Source of the DNA: DASUPK01 sp963728875
GTDB lineage: Bacteria; Actinomycetota; Thermoleophilia; Solirubrobacterales; 70-9
DNA: 64,000 bases
Reading direction: 5' to 3'
Assembly: GCA_963728875.1 (NCBI GenBank)
Contig: CAVSLJ010000001.1
Location: forward strand, 124,001-188,000
Below the pieces are notes generated by a model. It ran no database searches. It saw nothing but the letters and a program-made list of their open reading frames with translations, and was not told where the DNA came from. This document shows, piece after piece, positions 24,849 to 31,759 of the stretch (its first letter is position 1; each line of letters opens with the position of its first letter). A program made the translations under genes and the position numbers.

Positions 24849-25394
24849 TTACTCGAGGGGGGATATGTCCCCGGAGGTCGCAAGCTCGAGCGCCCTCCCG
24901 GCGCGGGGGTCGTAGACCTCGATCTGGATGTCCTGGCGCGGATAGGCGATGTGGACGTTGTCCGGGCTTTCCGCGGCGGCGACCACGAGGCCACCGTCGG
25001 GCGTGTGCTTCACGACCGCCCCGGGCTGTTGCGAGGCGGAACGGAGGGTCCGATAGGCGTCGGCATACGGGTATGTCGCGACGGTCAGCGCCGGGGTACG
25101 ACGGGAACCGACCTGCACCCCCTCCGCGAGGTAGCGGATGAAGACGTTGCCATTGACGTCGACCGTGAGCTCGTACTTTCCGGGTCGCTGCCCGGCCCAA
25201 TAGACCGGGTGCCCGACCGATTCCTCCAAATCCCGCAGCCTCTCGACATTCACGGCGACAGGCTTCTGCGGCGCCGGTCGCTCCGCTCGCGGCCCGCCGG
25301 ACCCGTTGTCGGAGTCCCCGCAGCCGACGAACGAGACGATGACGATCGCAGCCACCGCCACCGCGATGCCCGTGACCCGGGACGCTCTAGACAA
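24849..25394 (-). CDS. Predicted lipoprotein, unknown function
   Basis: The 181-residue product begins with a hydrophobic signal (VTGIAVAVAAIVIVSFVGC) that ends in a lipobox-like FVGC, so Cys25 is the probable lipid attachment site. A Gly/Asp/Ser-rich linker follows, then a compact domain with LEESVGHPVYWAGQRPGKYEL and NGNVFIRYLAEGVQVG, of no family I can name. It lies between the two XRE membrane proteins, 11 bases downstream of the collagen-like gene on the same strand, so the three may be one envelope unit. Confidence 0.75.
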   Translation of the reverse strand: MSRASRVTGIAVAVAAIVIVSFVGCGDSDNGSGGPRAERPAPQKPVAVNVERLRDLEESVGHPVYWAGQRPGKYELTVDVNGNVFIRYLAEGVQVGSRRTPALTVATYPYADAYRTLRSASQQPGAVVKHTPDGGLVVAAAESPDNVHIAYPRQDIQIEVYDPRAGRALELATSGDISPLE

Positions 25395-25405
25395 TCAGTG
25401 CCTCG

Positions 25406-26050
25406 CTAGGCCGCGACCGTGGCGCAGGTGGCGTTGGCTGTGACCGTCCAGGTGCCGACCAGCGGGTCGGTGCCCGGGACGACCTGGGCGACCACGCGCC
25501 AGGTGGTCGAGCTGACCGGGAAGCTTTCGATGGCCACCACCTTCCCCGCATCACCCGAGTCGGTGGTGGCGATCTGGTAGCCGCCACCAAGGACGCTCCG
25601 CCCACCGCCGCAGGTGACGTCCTGGGTCTCGCTGGCGTCCGACTGCGCGGCCGATGTGCTCGGCGTCGTAACCAGATATCCGCTGATCCCCGGCGTGCCG
25701 GGAGTGCCGGGAGTACCGGGCGTGCCGGGCGTGCCGGGCGTGCCGGGCGTGCCGGGATCCCCCATCGGCCCCTGAATCCCCTGTGGGCCCTGTGGGCCGC
25801 CCGGGGTTCCGGGCGGGCCCTGGGGACCGGTCTGATTGATCAAGATGCCGCGCTCCTTGCCACGACAGGAGCCGGAGAGGGGGACGCGGAGCAAACCCTT
25901 GTTCGGCTTCTTCAGCTTCACGCAGGCGAGAAAGCCCGTTTGAGCGGGGGCCGTGCCGCTCGAGAGCGTGGCGAACGCGCAGAGGATCCCCAGCGCGAGC
26001 AGAGCCGGCATTAGGACCTTCCGTCGATTGACGCCAGTCACCTTCGTCAC
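25406..26050 (-). CDS. Secreted collagen-like (Gly-X-Y repeat) protein
   Basis: A 214-residue exported protein. The signal peptide has a VTGVNRRK n-region, a hydrophobic stretch (LMPALLALGILCAFATL) and a likely cut after APA. The mature part has an N-terminal motif CVKLKKPNKGLLRVP, a collagen-like run of about 15 Gly-X-Y triplets including seven near-identical GTP triplets, and a C-terminal domain beginning DVTCGGGRSVLGGGYQI that resembles the jelly-roll-like ends of other actinobacterial collagen-like proteins. GTG at 26050 was chosen because GGAGGGAGAA precedes it; an upstream reading frame to 26419 lacks such a site and overlaps the neighbour. Probably a surface or matrix protein. Confidence 0.82.
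   Translation of the reverse strand: MTKVTGVNRRKVLMPALLALGILCAFATLSSGTAPAQTGFLACVKLKKPNKGLLRVPLSGSCRGKERGILINQTGPQGPPGTPGGPQGPQGIQGPMGDPGTPGTPGTPGTPGTPGTPGTPGISGYLVTTPSTSAAQSDASETQDVTCGGGRSVLGGGYQIATTDSGDAGKVVAIESFPVSSTTWRVVAQVVPGTDPLVGTWTVTANATCATVAA
25695..25757 (-). repeat. 9-bp tandem repeat, seven units, encoding Gly-Thr-Pro triplets
   Basis: Seven 9-base units related to GTGCCGGGC lie within the collagen-like gene. Near-identity at the DNA level suggests recent slippage expansion. Confidence 0.9.
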
Positions 26051-26111
26051 TTCTCCCTCCGGGCGAGAACTTAGCCCATTTTGGCACGCAGTAGCCGCTG
26101 GCTGGCCGGGC

Positions 26112-27203
26112 TCAGCAGAGAATGCCCGGGAGCACGCAACTCGGAGGTGGAGCGGGCGCCGAGCCGCCACCGCCGCCGCTTTCCGACGTTGCCGGAGGCG
26201 GGGGCGGGGATGGGGCCGGGGATGGGGATGGGGATGACCCCTGCGGGGGGTTGCCGCCATGGGATCCGACACCGTGATCCGTGACGTCAGCACCCGAGCC
26301 GCCGGAGCCGCCGCCTCCGCCCCCACCGGCGCCTCCGCCGGACGAGGGTGAGCCGGGCTCGGTGACTGGGTGGCTCGTGGCGAGGATGCCACGATGCGCC
26401 TTGTTGGCCGGGGCCCCACCTGCGGTTGCCGCCGCGGCTCTATCGGCGGCGATCCGCGCCGCTCCCGCCTTCTTCGCGGCCCGGACTCGTGCCCGATGGA
26501 TGGCCGCGGGGACGCTCAGCGCGTCCGACGCGGCGATGGTCGGCTGAAGGGATGAAGGGGCGGGGCCCACGTTTGAGGATCCGCCGTCCAGCACCATGAG
26601 CATCGATACCAGCACAACCACCACGACGCCGCTCCAAACCCAACGGGAACCATGGGGCACGACGAGCCTCCCCCGCGCGACAACCCTGGCGGTCAAGCGA
26701 CGTACCGGTCCGATCCCGCTCCAATGCAAACGGAAGCCATGGGGGAGGCCAAGTCTCCTCCGCGCCGCAACCCGGGCGGCCAAGCGATGCACCGGTCCGA
26801 TCCCGCTCCGAAGCCAATGGGAACCCTGGGGCAGACCGGGGCCCCTCCGCGACGCAACCCAGGCGACCAACCGACGTACCGGCCCAATCCCACGCTGCGG
26901 ATTGAGCGCAAGCGACAGTCGTCTCTGAGTTCCGGCGTCGGGCAGTCTGCCCTGCTCGATCCGCGCCACGCTGGACCGACTGGTGTGCATTCTCGCCGCG
27001 AGCTGACTTTGGGTCAGCCCCAACCTGACGCGCTGACCGGCCACCAAGCCCCCATAGACCCTGCCTCCCTCCGTGGCGTTCCTCTTGCTTCGCTGCGTGG
27101 GGCGAGGACCGGGACCGGCCGACCGCTTCGAGGATGGCCTCGATGGCGACCTCCGGCCGCCGTTATTTCCCCTCAAGGTTGTCGGACGCTCTGTCTGGCT
27201 CAC
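26112..27203 (-). CDS. Membrane-anchored XRE-family protein with three 29-residue repeats (paralogue 2)
   Basis: This 363-residue paralogue of the protein at 23861-24733 has the same order: a basic leader; an XRE helix-turn-helix (RVRLGLTQSQLAARMHTSRS, about 58-77, then VARIEQG); three 29-residue repeats beginning GIGPV (105-133, 134-162, 163-191); a transmembrane helix (VVVVVLVSMLMVL, about 193-205); the shared outer segment LQPTIAASDALSVPAAIHRA; then a long Gly/Ser/Pro tail ending in two cysteines. The GTG at 27203 has GGGAGG five bases ahead. Repeat units differ in length and sequence between the paralogues, so the juxtamembrane spacer has expanded independently. Function unknown. Confidence 0.75.
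   Translation of the reverse strand: MSQTERPTTLRGNNGGRRSPSRPSSKRSAGPGPRPTQRSKRNATEGGRVYGGLVAGQRVRLGLTQSQLAARMHTSRSSVARIEQGRLPDAGTQRRLSLALNPQRGIGPVRRLVAWVASRRGPGLPQGSHWLRSGIGPVHRLAARVAARRRLGLPHGFRLHWSGIGPVRRLTARVVARGRLVVPHGSRWVWSGVVVVVLVSMLMVLDGGSSNVGPAPSSLQPTIAASDALSVPAAIHRARVRAAKKAGAARIAADRAAAATAGGAPANKAHRGILATSHPVTEPGSPSSGGGAGGGGGGGSGGSGADVTDHGVGSHGGNPPQGSSPSPSPAPSPPPPPATSESGGGGGSAPAPPPSCVLPGILC
26631..26891 (-). repeat. 87-bp tandem repeat, three units, inside the second XRE membrane protein gene
   Basis: Three in-frame 87-base units encode 29-residue blocks starting Gly-Ile-Gly-Pro-Val and rich in arginine, immediately before the membrane helix. Units are diverged but clearly aligned, including a His/Trp/Ser end. 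Confidence 0.88.
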
Positions 27204-27366
27204 CCTCGCCTCCCGGCGGGCCTACCAGCAGCTCCTTGAGAAAGCCGCTATTTCTTTTTCGGACGTTCCCCTCAAGCGAGCATAGACCAAGTGCGCCCTC
27301 AGCGCTACCCGATTTTGCACGCCAGGAAAAATCGGCGCAGTCGCTGCAAGATCGGGGCGCGCGTCT

Positions 27367-27819
27367 CTAGCGCTTGAACCTGAACACGTGCGTGTCGGTG
27401 TCCGTCGCGCCGGTGGCGTCCGTTGCCGTGATGGAGGTTCGCAGCTTGGAGGCGCGGAGATGGCTCTTGATCGCGAAGCGAGCCGCCTTGTTCAAGGTGA
27501 GGAACTGCCCGCCGACCTCCCCCGCCGCGAATTGGCCGGTATCCACGGCCGGGCCCAGGTTGGGGCCCTTCAGCACGAGAGTGGAGGCGGCCGTCACCTG
27601 GCAGGCCGTCGAGCACTGGAACCCGTAGGAGATGTTCTTCGCGACCTTGATCTTGCCTGCGGGCACGTAGGCGATCAGGGTGTCCACATCGGCAGCCAAC
27701 CTGGCTCCGGGCGAGGCCGAGCCGCCGGGTGCAGCCACCGCCAGAAGCCCGCAGGCGGCTGCCACCGCGATCCCTGTCCCTCTCCCGCGTCGGATCAAGC
27801 TAGGCCTCCGCGGCCTCAT
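27367..27819 (-). CDS. Secreted protein of unknown function
   Basis: A 150-residue exported protein if the ATG at 27819 is used: a twin-arginine-rich n-region (RPRRPSLIRRGRG) and hydrophobic core (IAVAAACGLLAVAA) form a signal peptide, with a likely cut near GSASPGA. The mature chain is beta-rich with a possible disulfide pair (CSTACQ) and a threonine-rich C-terminal strand set (ITATDATGATDTDTHVF). A longer frame upstream to 27945 would place the signal internally and overlap the next gene, so it was rejected. Such immunoglobulin-like small secreted proteins are frequent in this lineage; no function is known to me. Confidence 0.68.
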   Translation of the reverse strand: MRPRRPSLIRRGRGTGIAVAAACGLLAVAAPGGSASPGARLAADVDTLIAYVPAGKIKVAKNISYGFQCSTACQVTAASTLVLKGPNLGPAVDTGQFAAGEVGGQFLTLNKAARFAIKSHLRASKLRTSITATDATGATDTDTHVFRFKR

Positions 27820-27919
27820 GTTGGCTGGCACCCGGGGTGATGGGGCATGCAACTGGAACGCTTCGAACGCCCGAAAGTATCGGTCATTCCACACGGTCGT
27901 GTGCCCCGGGGAATGCGGC

Positions 27920-28228
27920 TCAGTACCCGAGCGCGAACTTCGCATCCTCGGACATCATCTCCGGGGACCAGGGCGGGTCGAAGACCATCTTCGGGTGGAC
28001 CTTGTCGATCCCCTCGATCTGACCGACGAACTCGCGCATCTGCTCCGAGACCTGCGGCCCGATCGGGCACGCCGGCGTCGTCAGGGTGAAGGTGATGAAG
28101 GCCTCGGGGCCCTCGATCTCGACGTCGTAGACGAGGCCGAGGGAGACGAAATCGAGCCCGAGCTCGGGATCGATGACCTCCTCGAGCGCCTCGTAGATGT
28201 CCTCTTCGGTTGTCGTCTCTGTTGCCAT
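27920..28228 (-). CDS. MIP18/DUF59 family protein (SufT/PaaD-like FeS assembly factor)
   Basis: The 102-residue protein is a single DUF59 domain: IDPELGLDFVSLGLVYDVEI near residue 19 and the conserved TTPACPIGPQVSEQM (Cys55) near residue 52. Family members act in late steps of iron-sulfur cluster insertion (SufT, yeast Cia2) or in phenylacetate oxygenase maturation (PaaD). No suf or paa genes are adjacent, so a general FeS-carrier role is the safer reading, and would suit a cell with the many FeS enzymes seen here. ATG 28228 is clear. Confidence 0.88.
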   Translation of the reverse strand: MATETTTEEDIYEALEEVIDPELGLDFVSLGLVYDVEIEGPEAFITFTLTTPACPIGPQVSEQMREFVGQIEGIDKVHPKMVFDPPWSPEMMSEDAKFALGY

Positions 28229-28265
28229 GGCAACAGGATAGAAGGGCGAGCCGATTGCGAGCTGA

Positions 28266-28490
28266 TCAGTCGTTCCCGGTCGGCCAGCCGACCTGATCCA
28301 CCACCGCCAGGGAGGCTCTCACGAGCGCAACACTTGACTGCGTGTCCTCGATGTCACGGGCCAGCGCCGGCCACTTGACATCGGACAAACCATCCAGCGA
28401 GTCAGCCGCGCGACGGAGGTCGCTGGCCGCCTTCTCGAGGGTCTGACGACGAATCAGTTCCATAGAGCTGCTGTCGAACGCCATCTCCAT
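28266..28490 (-). CDS. Small hypothetical helical protein
   Basis: The 74-residue product starting at ATG 28490 (GGAAG eight bases upstream) is predicted to be a helical bundle: MELIRRQTLEKAASDLRRAADSL and ARDIEDTQSSVALVRASLAVV. No cysteine, signal peptide or membrane helix is present. A start at 28526 would add 12 basic residues. No family is recognised. Confidence 0.5.
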   Translation of the reverse strand: MEMAFDSSSMELIRRQTLEKAASDLRRAADSLDGLSDVKWPALARDIEDTQSSVALVRASLAVVDQVGWPTGND

Positions 28491-28632
28491 TTTTGCTTCC
28501 TTCCGGACTCTGATCTTGCGGCACAAGGATCTACTACCTGATTCTGCGCGTCAAGGCATCGAGCCTGTTGCGACCCACGGCGGGCCGCCGATGGGCCCGG
28601 GCTTGCGGAATCGGCCCCACGAGTAGCCTTCC

Positions 28633-29241
28633 GTGGCCGTGTGGCTCCTAGTCGTGATCTTCATCCTCGTTCCGCTCGCGGAGCTCTATGTGATCATCCA
28701 GGTGGGCAACGCGATCGGGCTGATCCCCACGCTCGTGCTGCTTCTGCTCGACGCCCTGCTGGGTTCGATGCTGCTCAGGCACCAGGGCCGGGCGGCGTGG
28801 ATCCAGTTCAACCGGGCGCTCGCGGAGAACCGCCTCCCTCACAAGGAGGTGTTCGACGGCATCCTGGTCATCCTCGGCGGCGCGCTGCTGCTCACGCCGG
28901 GCTTCATCAGCGACATCTTCGGGCTCATCCTGCTGATCCCGCCCACCCGGGCGATCGTGCGCGGCATCACCTCGCGAATCGTCCGTCGGCGGATGGCGAT
29001 GGGGGCGACGATCTGGAGCATGGGCCGCGGTCAGCGGCCTCCGCGCCGGCGCCCGGCCGCCGGCGGCCCGGGCCCCGCAGGTCCACCGCCCCGAGGTCCC
29101 GCCCCGGACGATCTCTTCAACTGGGAGGAGCCCGCCGCGCCACCTCCCACGGGCCGGCGCGCGGACGACATCGAGGGCACCGGCCACGAGATTCGCGACG
29201 AGGATGAGCTGCCGCCCGGCCGGGAGCCGTTCGGCGGATGA
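28633..29241 (+). CDS. fxsA: FxsA family membrane protein
   Basis: The N-terminal 115 residues match FxsA (phage-exclusion suppressor) membrane proteins: a first helix with LLVVIFILVPLAELYVIIQVG, then LDALLGSMLLRHQGRAAW, the EVFDGILVILGGALLLTPGF loop-helix and IFGLILLIPPTRAIVRG. The C-terminal 80 residues are a cytoplasmic, proline- and glycine-rich, disordered tail longer than in the E. coli protein. Biological role is poorly known beyond F-plasmid exclusion of phage T7. GTG 28633 or 28639 may start it. Its stop overlaps the next gene (ATGA). Confidence 0.85.
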   Translation: MAVWLLVVIFILVPLAELYVIIQVGNAIGLIPTLVLLLLDALLGSMLLRHQGRAAWIQFNRALAENRLPHKEVFDGILVILGGALLLTPGFISDIFGLILLIPPTRAIVRGITSRIVRRRMAMGATIWSMGRGQRPPRRRPAAGGPGPAGPPPRGPAPDDLFNWEEPAAPPPTGRRADDIEGTGHEIRDEDELPPGREPFGG

Positions 29242-29960
29242 GCGCCATCGTGTGCGGGTTCGGGGACGTCGCCGGCGGCATCGGCGGCCTGGCTTGGGAC
29301 TTCGGGGAACCCGGAGCCGTCCTGCTCAGCAAGGACGAGGCCCTGCCGGCCAGCTTCGCGATCGAGGAGGGCGGTGACGCCGCGACTCTCGAGCTCACGG
29401 CCGGCGACATGACGCTGGAGGCGACGCTCGCGCCGCACACTGCCGAGGTGCCGCTGGTCGACAGCGACGGCCACGACCCCCGGGGCCTCCGGTTCACTGC
29501 GTGCGCCGCGGAAGTGCGCACCGCCGGCGGGAGCCGGACCTCCGCCTGCTCCGGGTACATCGCACGCTGGAACGCCAACCCCGTCGAGGGAGCGAGCACC
29601 TTTCGCCAGCTCGCGATCGAGCGGGGCGGCGAGTCATTCCTGATCGCGACAGCTTTCGGACGACCCGGCTCGCAGGGTCATGGAGAAGAGCTCACCTCGG
29701 GCTGGCTGCTCGAAGGCGAGCGCGCCACGCCCTTCGAGGAGGCCCTGATCTCCACCCAATACGACGAGGGGGGTGAGCCGACCCGGCTCGGCCTCGAGCT
29801 CTGGCCCGAGGATGCGGACCAGACCAGTCGCGCCGCCGCCACCCGCGTCTCCGGGTCATCTCTCGGGACGGTCTCCTCGGGCGCCACGAGCGCCGGCATC
29901 TTCAGCTGCCATGCAAACGGAGCCGAGGGCTTCGGCAGCTACGTGCTCTGGCGGGCATGA
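29238..29960 (+). CDS. Conserved hypothetical protein, beta-rich
   Basis: A 240-residue soluble protein without signal peptide or membrane helix. It is rich in acidic and small residues and alternates like beta strands (AATLELTAGDMTLEATLAPH, GLELWPEDADQTSRAAATRV). FRLQ-like repeats are absent and no catalytic motif was recognised. It is translationally coupled on both sides: ATGA overlap with fxsA upstream and with the HAD hydrolase downstream. I do not recognise the family. Confidence 0.7.
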   Translation: MSAIVCGFGDVAGGIGGLAWDFGEPGAVLLSKDEALPASFAIEEGGDAATLELTAGDMTLEATLAPHTAEVPLVDSDGHDPRGLRFTACAAEVRTAGGSRTSACSGYIARWNANPVEGASTFRQLAIERGGESFLIATAFGRPGSQGHGEELTSGWLLEGERATPFEEALISTQYDEGGEPTRLGLELWPEDADQTSRAAATRVSGSSLGTVSSGATSAGIFSCHANGAEGFGSYVLWRA

Positions 29961-30604
29961 GCACGCCGGGCCCGATCACCACCGTGATCTCGGACTTCGG
30001 CGGGGTGCTCACCACACCGCTCGTGCGGTCGTTCGCCGCCGTCCAGGACGAGACCGGGATCCCTTTCGAGGAGCTCGCGACGGCGATGGGCCGGATCGAG
30101 GAGGCGGACGGCAAGCACCCTCTGTACGAGCTCGAGAAGGGGAATCTGAGCGAGGTCGATTTTCTTGGGAAGCTCGGCGAAGCGCTGGAGCCGGCGCTCG
30201 GCCACCGGCCCGAGCTGCACCGCTTCCGGGAGATCTACTTCGAGGCGCTCCACCCCAATCCGCCGATGATCGAGCTGATGCGCGAGGCCAAGGCCGGCGG
30301 TCACCGAATGGGCCTGCTCACCAACAACGTCCGCGAGTGGGAGCCGCTGTGGCGGTCCATGCTCCCGGTCGATGAGATCTTCGAGGTGGTCGTGGACTCG
30401 GGGTTCGTCGGCTGCCGCAAGCCCGACCGCGAGATCTACGACATCACTCTGGATAGGCTTGGCGGAGTGCCGGCCGATCAGTGCCTGTTCGTCGACGACG
30501 TCGACGTCAACTGCGAAGCGGCCCGAGAGCTCGGCATGTCGGCGGTCCACTACCGGCACAACGACCAGGCGATCCCGGAGATCCGCGAGGCGCTGCGTCT
30601 CTAG
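29957..30604 (+). CDS. HAD-superfamily hydrolase, subfamily IA
   Basis: The 215-residue enzyme shows the HAD motifs: I (VISDFGGVLTTP, nucleophile Asp), II (GLLTNN), III (the lysine of GCRKPDREIYD) and IV (LFVDDVDVNCEAA). Motif I has Gly-Gly in place of the usual DxDG second acidic residue, as in the epoxide-hydrolase N-terminal phosphatase branch, where activity is often kept or weakened. A helical cap lies between motifs I and II. The substrate, probably a small phosphate ester, is unknown. The start overlaps the upstream gene (ATGA). Confidence 0.87.
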   Translation: MSTPGPITTVISDFGGVLTTPLVRSFAAVQDETGIPFEELATAMGRIEEADGKHPLYELEKGNLSEVDFLGKLGEALEPALGHRPELHRFREIYFEALHPNPPMIELMREAKAGGHRMGLLTNNVREWEPLWRSMLPVDEIFEVVVDSGFVGCRKPDREIYDITLDRLGGVPADQCLFVDDVDVNCEAARELGMSAVHYRHNDQAIPEIREALRL

Positions 30605-30671
30605 CTCGCGCAGCGGCACTGCCTCATCAAGCGCCATACCCGCAATACCGACTGGAAGGAACGTGATCGCG

Positions 30672-31079
30672 ATGAACACGAGCGAGAAGGAGTCCGACGG
30701 CGCCACACGGGTGGCCTACATCCTCGGCGTGCCGCTGGCCGAGAACGTCGTGCGCCAGTGGCCACAGATGAATGAGGTCGTGCGCACCAGCAAACTGGTC
30801 GCCGACGTCGAAGGAAACTTCCCCGAGCTCACACTGGAGGTGGGCAGGCGCCTACAGCTGGATGATGCCGTCGTGGTCGAGTGGACCTGCAACTACGGCG
30901 ACGGCCGGCTGTACCGGAACGTGACGATCGGTGAACTGGAGGACGGGAAAGCCGTGAAGGTCACCGACTACTGGGGCGAGCCCACCGCGACGCCTGACTG
31001 GCGCCAACCGTTGACCGATCGACTCGACATGCCGGGCGACGGCATCTGGCCGGACAACGATCACCTCGGCCACTACTAG
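30672..31079 (+). CDS. NTF2/SnoaL-like protein
   Basis: The 135-residue protein has the late-strand pattern of SnoaL-like domains (AVVVEWTCNYGDGRLYRNVTIGELEDGKAVKVTDYWGEP), where a polar ligand cavity is expected. It ends with DNDHLGHY. The ATG at 30672 is preceded by GAAGGAA. It is not closely similar to the NTF2-like protein of the hydrogenase operon. Ligand and role cannot be stated. Confidence 0.7.
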   Translation: MNTSEKESDGATRVAYILGVPLAENVVRQWPQMNEVVRTSKLVADVEGNFPELTLEVGRRLQLDDAVVVEWTCNYGDGRLYRNVTIGELEDGKAVKVTDYWGEPTATPDWRQPLTDRLDMPGDGIWPDNDHLGHY

Positions 31080-31101
31080 GCCCGTTTGAGGGTAAGTCGG
31101 G

Positions 31102-31557
31102 CTAGTTGTCGCTGCCGTACCGGTCCCACATGTAGAGCTCGGTCGCCTCTCGGCAGAGCTCCATCACGCGGGGCGGCGAGAGCCACTCGAGCACCAGGTC
31201 GAGGGCGCGCTCCTCGGAGATGCCCTCCTCGAAGGCCTCCTCGCCACGGAAGCCGGCGGCGAGCTTGAGGGCCTCGCGGCGGTGGTCACCGAGCGAGTCG
31301 AACGCTCCCATCAGAAAGTCCCGGTTCGGCAGGGGCTGGCCGACCTCCATCGAACCGTGCCAGGCGGCGAGCATCGAGATGTCGTGCTCGTCGAGCTCGG
31401 AGATGGCCTTGGCGTAGTGCTCCTGGAGCTCCTCATCGGGGATCTCATCGACCCAGGCGCGAACCGCCTCGCCGAGGAGTTGGCGGCGGGCCTCTCGGCC
31501 GACCGAGTCTGCGATCGCCCTGATCGCGTCAGCTGGGTCTACGAAGCAAAGTGTCAT
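31102..31557 (-). CDS. Hypothetical acidic helical protein
   Basis: A 151-residue soluble protein with predicted long helices (ADAIRAIADSVGREARRQLL, HYAKAISELDEHDISMLAAW) and a final ATELYMWDRYGSD. The ATG at 31557 places a complete helical domain in frame, whereas a longer frame upstream reads through the intergenic gap and shows shadow-like composition. It diverges from the AddB-like gene. No family is recognised. Confidence 0.6.
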   Translation of the reverse strand: MTLCFVDPADAIRAIADSVGREARRQLLGEAVRAWVDEIPDEELQEHYAKAISELDEHDISMLAAWHGSMEVGQPLPNRDFLMGAFDSLGDHRREALKLAAGFRGEEAFEEGISEERALDLVLEWLSPPRVMELCREATELYMWDRYGSDN

Positions 31558-31732
31558 TTCGGTGGGGCCTCCCGTATCGGCTCTGGAGGTGTGATCTGAG
31601 GCCAAGGTAGAGTCGCCCCCGGCGGAAAAAAGACGGCCCGGGTTTCCGCGCGTTATGCGGGATTTGAGGCGATTTTGGGGCCCTCGGACCCCTTGGAGCA
31701 GCGCCGCGGCCGCGCCTATGCTCCCACGCGAG

Positions 31733-31753
31733 GGTGCTCCGAGAGGAGCAACC
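31733..31753 (+). promoter_or_regulatory. Hairpin with GAGA tetraloop overlapping the ribosome site of the AddB-like gene
   Basis: TGCTCC-GAGA-GGAGCA forms a six-pair stem capped by a GNRA loop. The GGAG that would serve as Shine-Dalgarno for the ATG at 31760 lies in the 3' arm. Folding would lower translation. Seen in sequence; regulatory effect is inferred. Confidence 0.35.
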
Positions 31754-31759
31754 CGTGCT

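Noticed and set aside
27820..27945. Longer N-terminus for the secreted protein at 27367
   Set aside because: It would bury the signal peptide inside the chain and overlap the DUF59 gene; the ATG at 27819 gives a normal exported protein.
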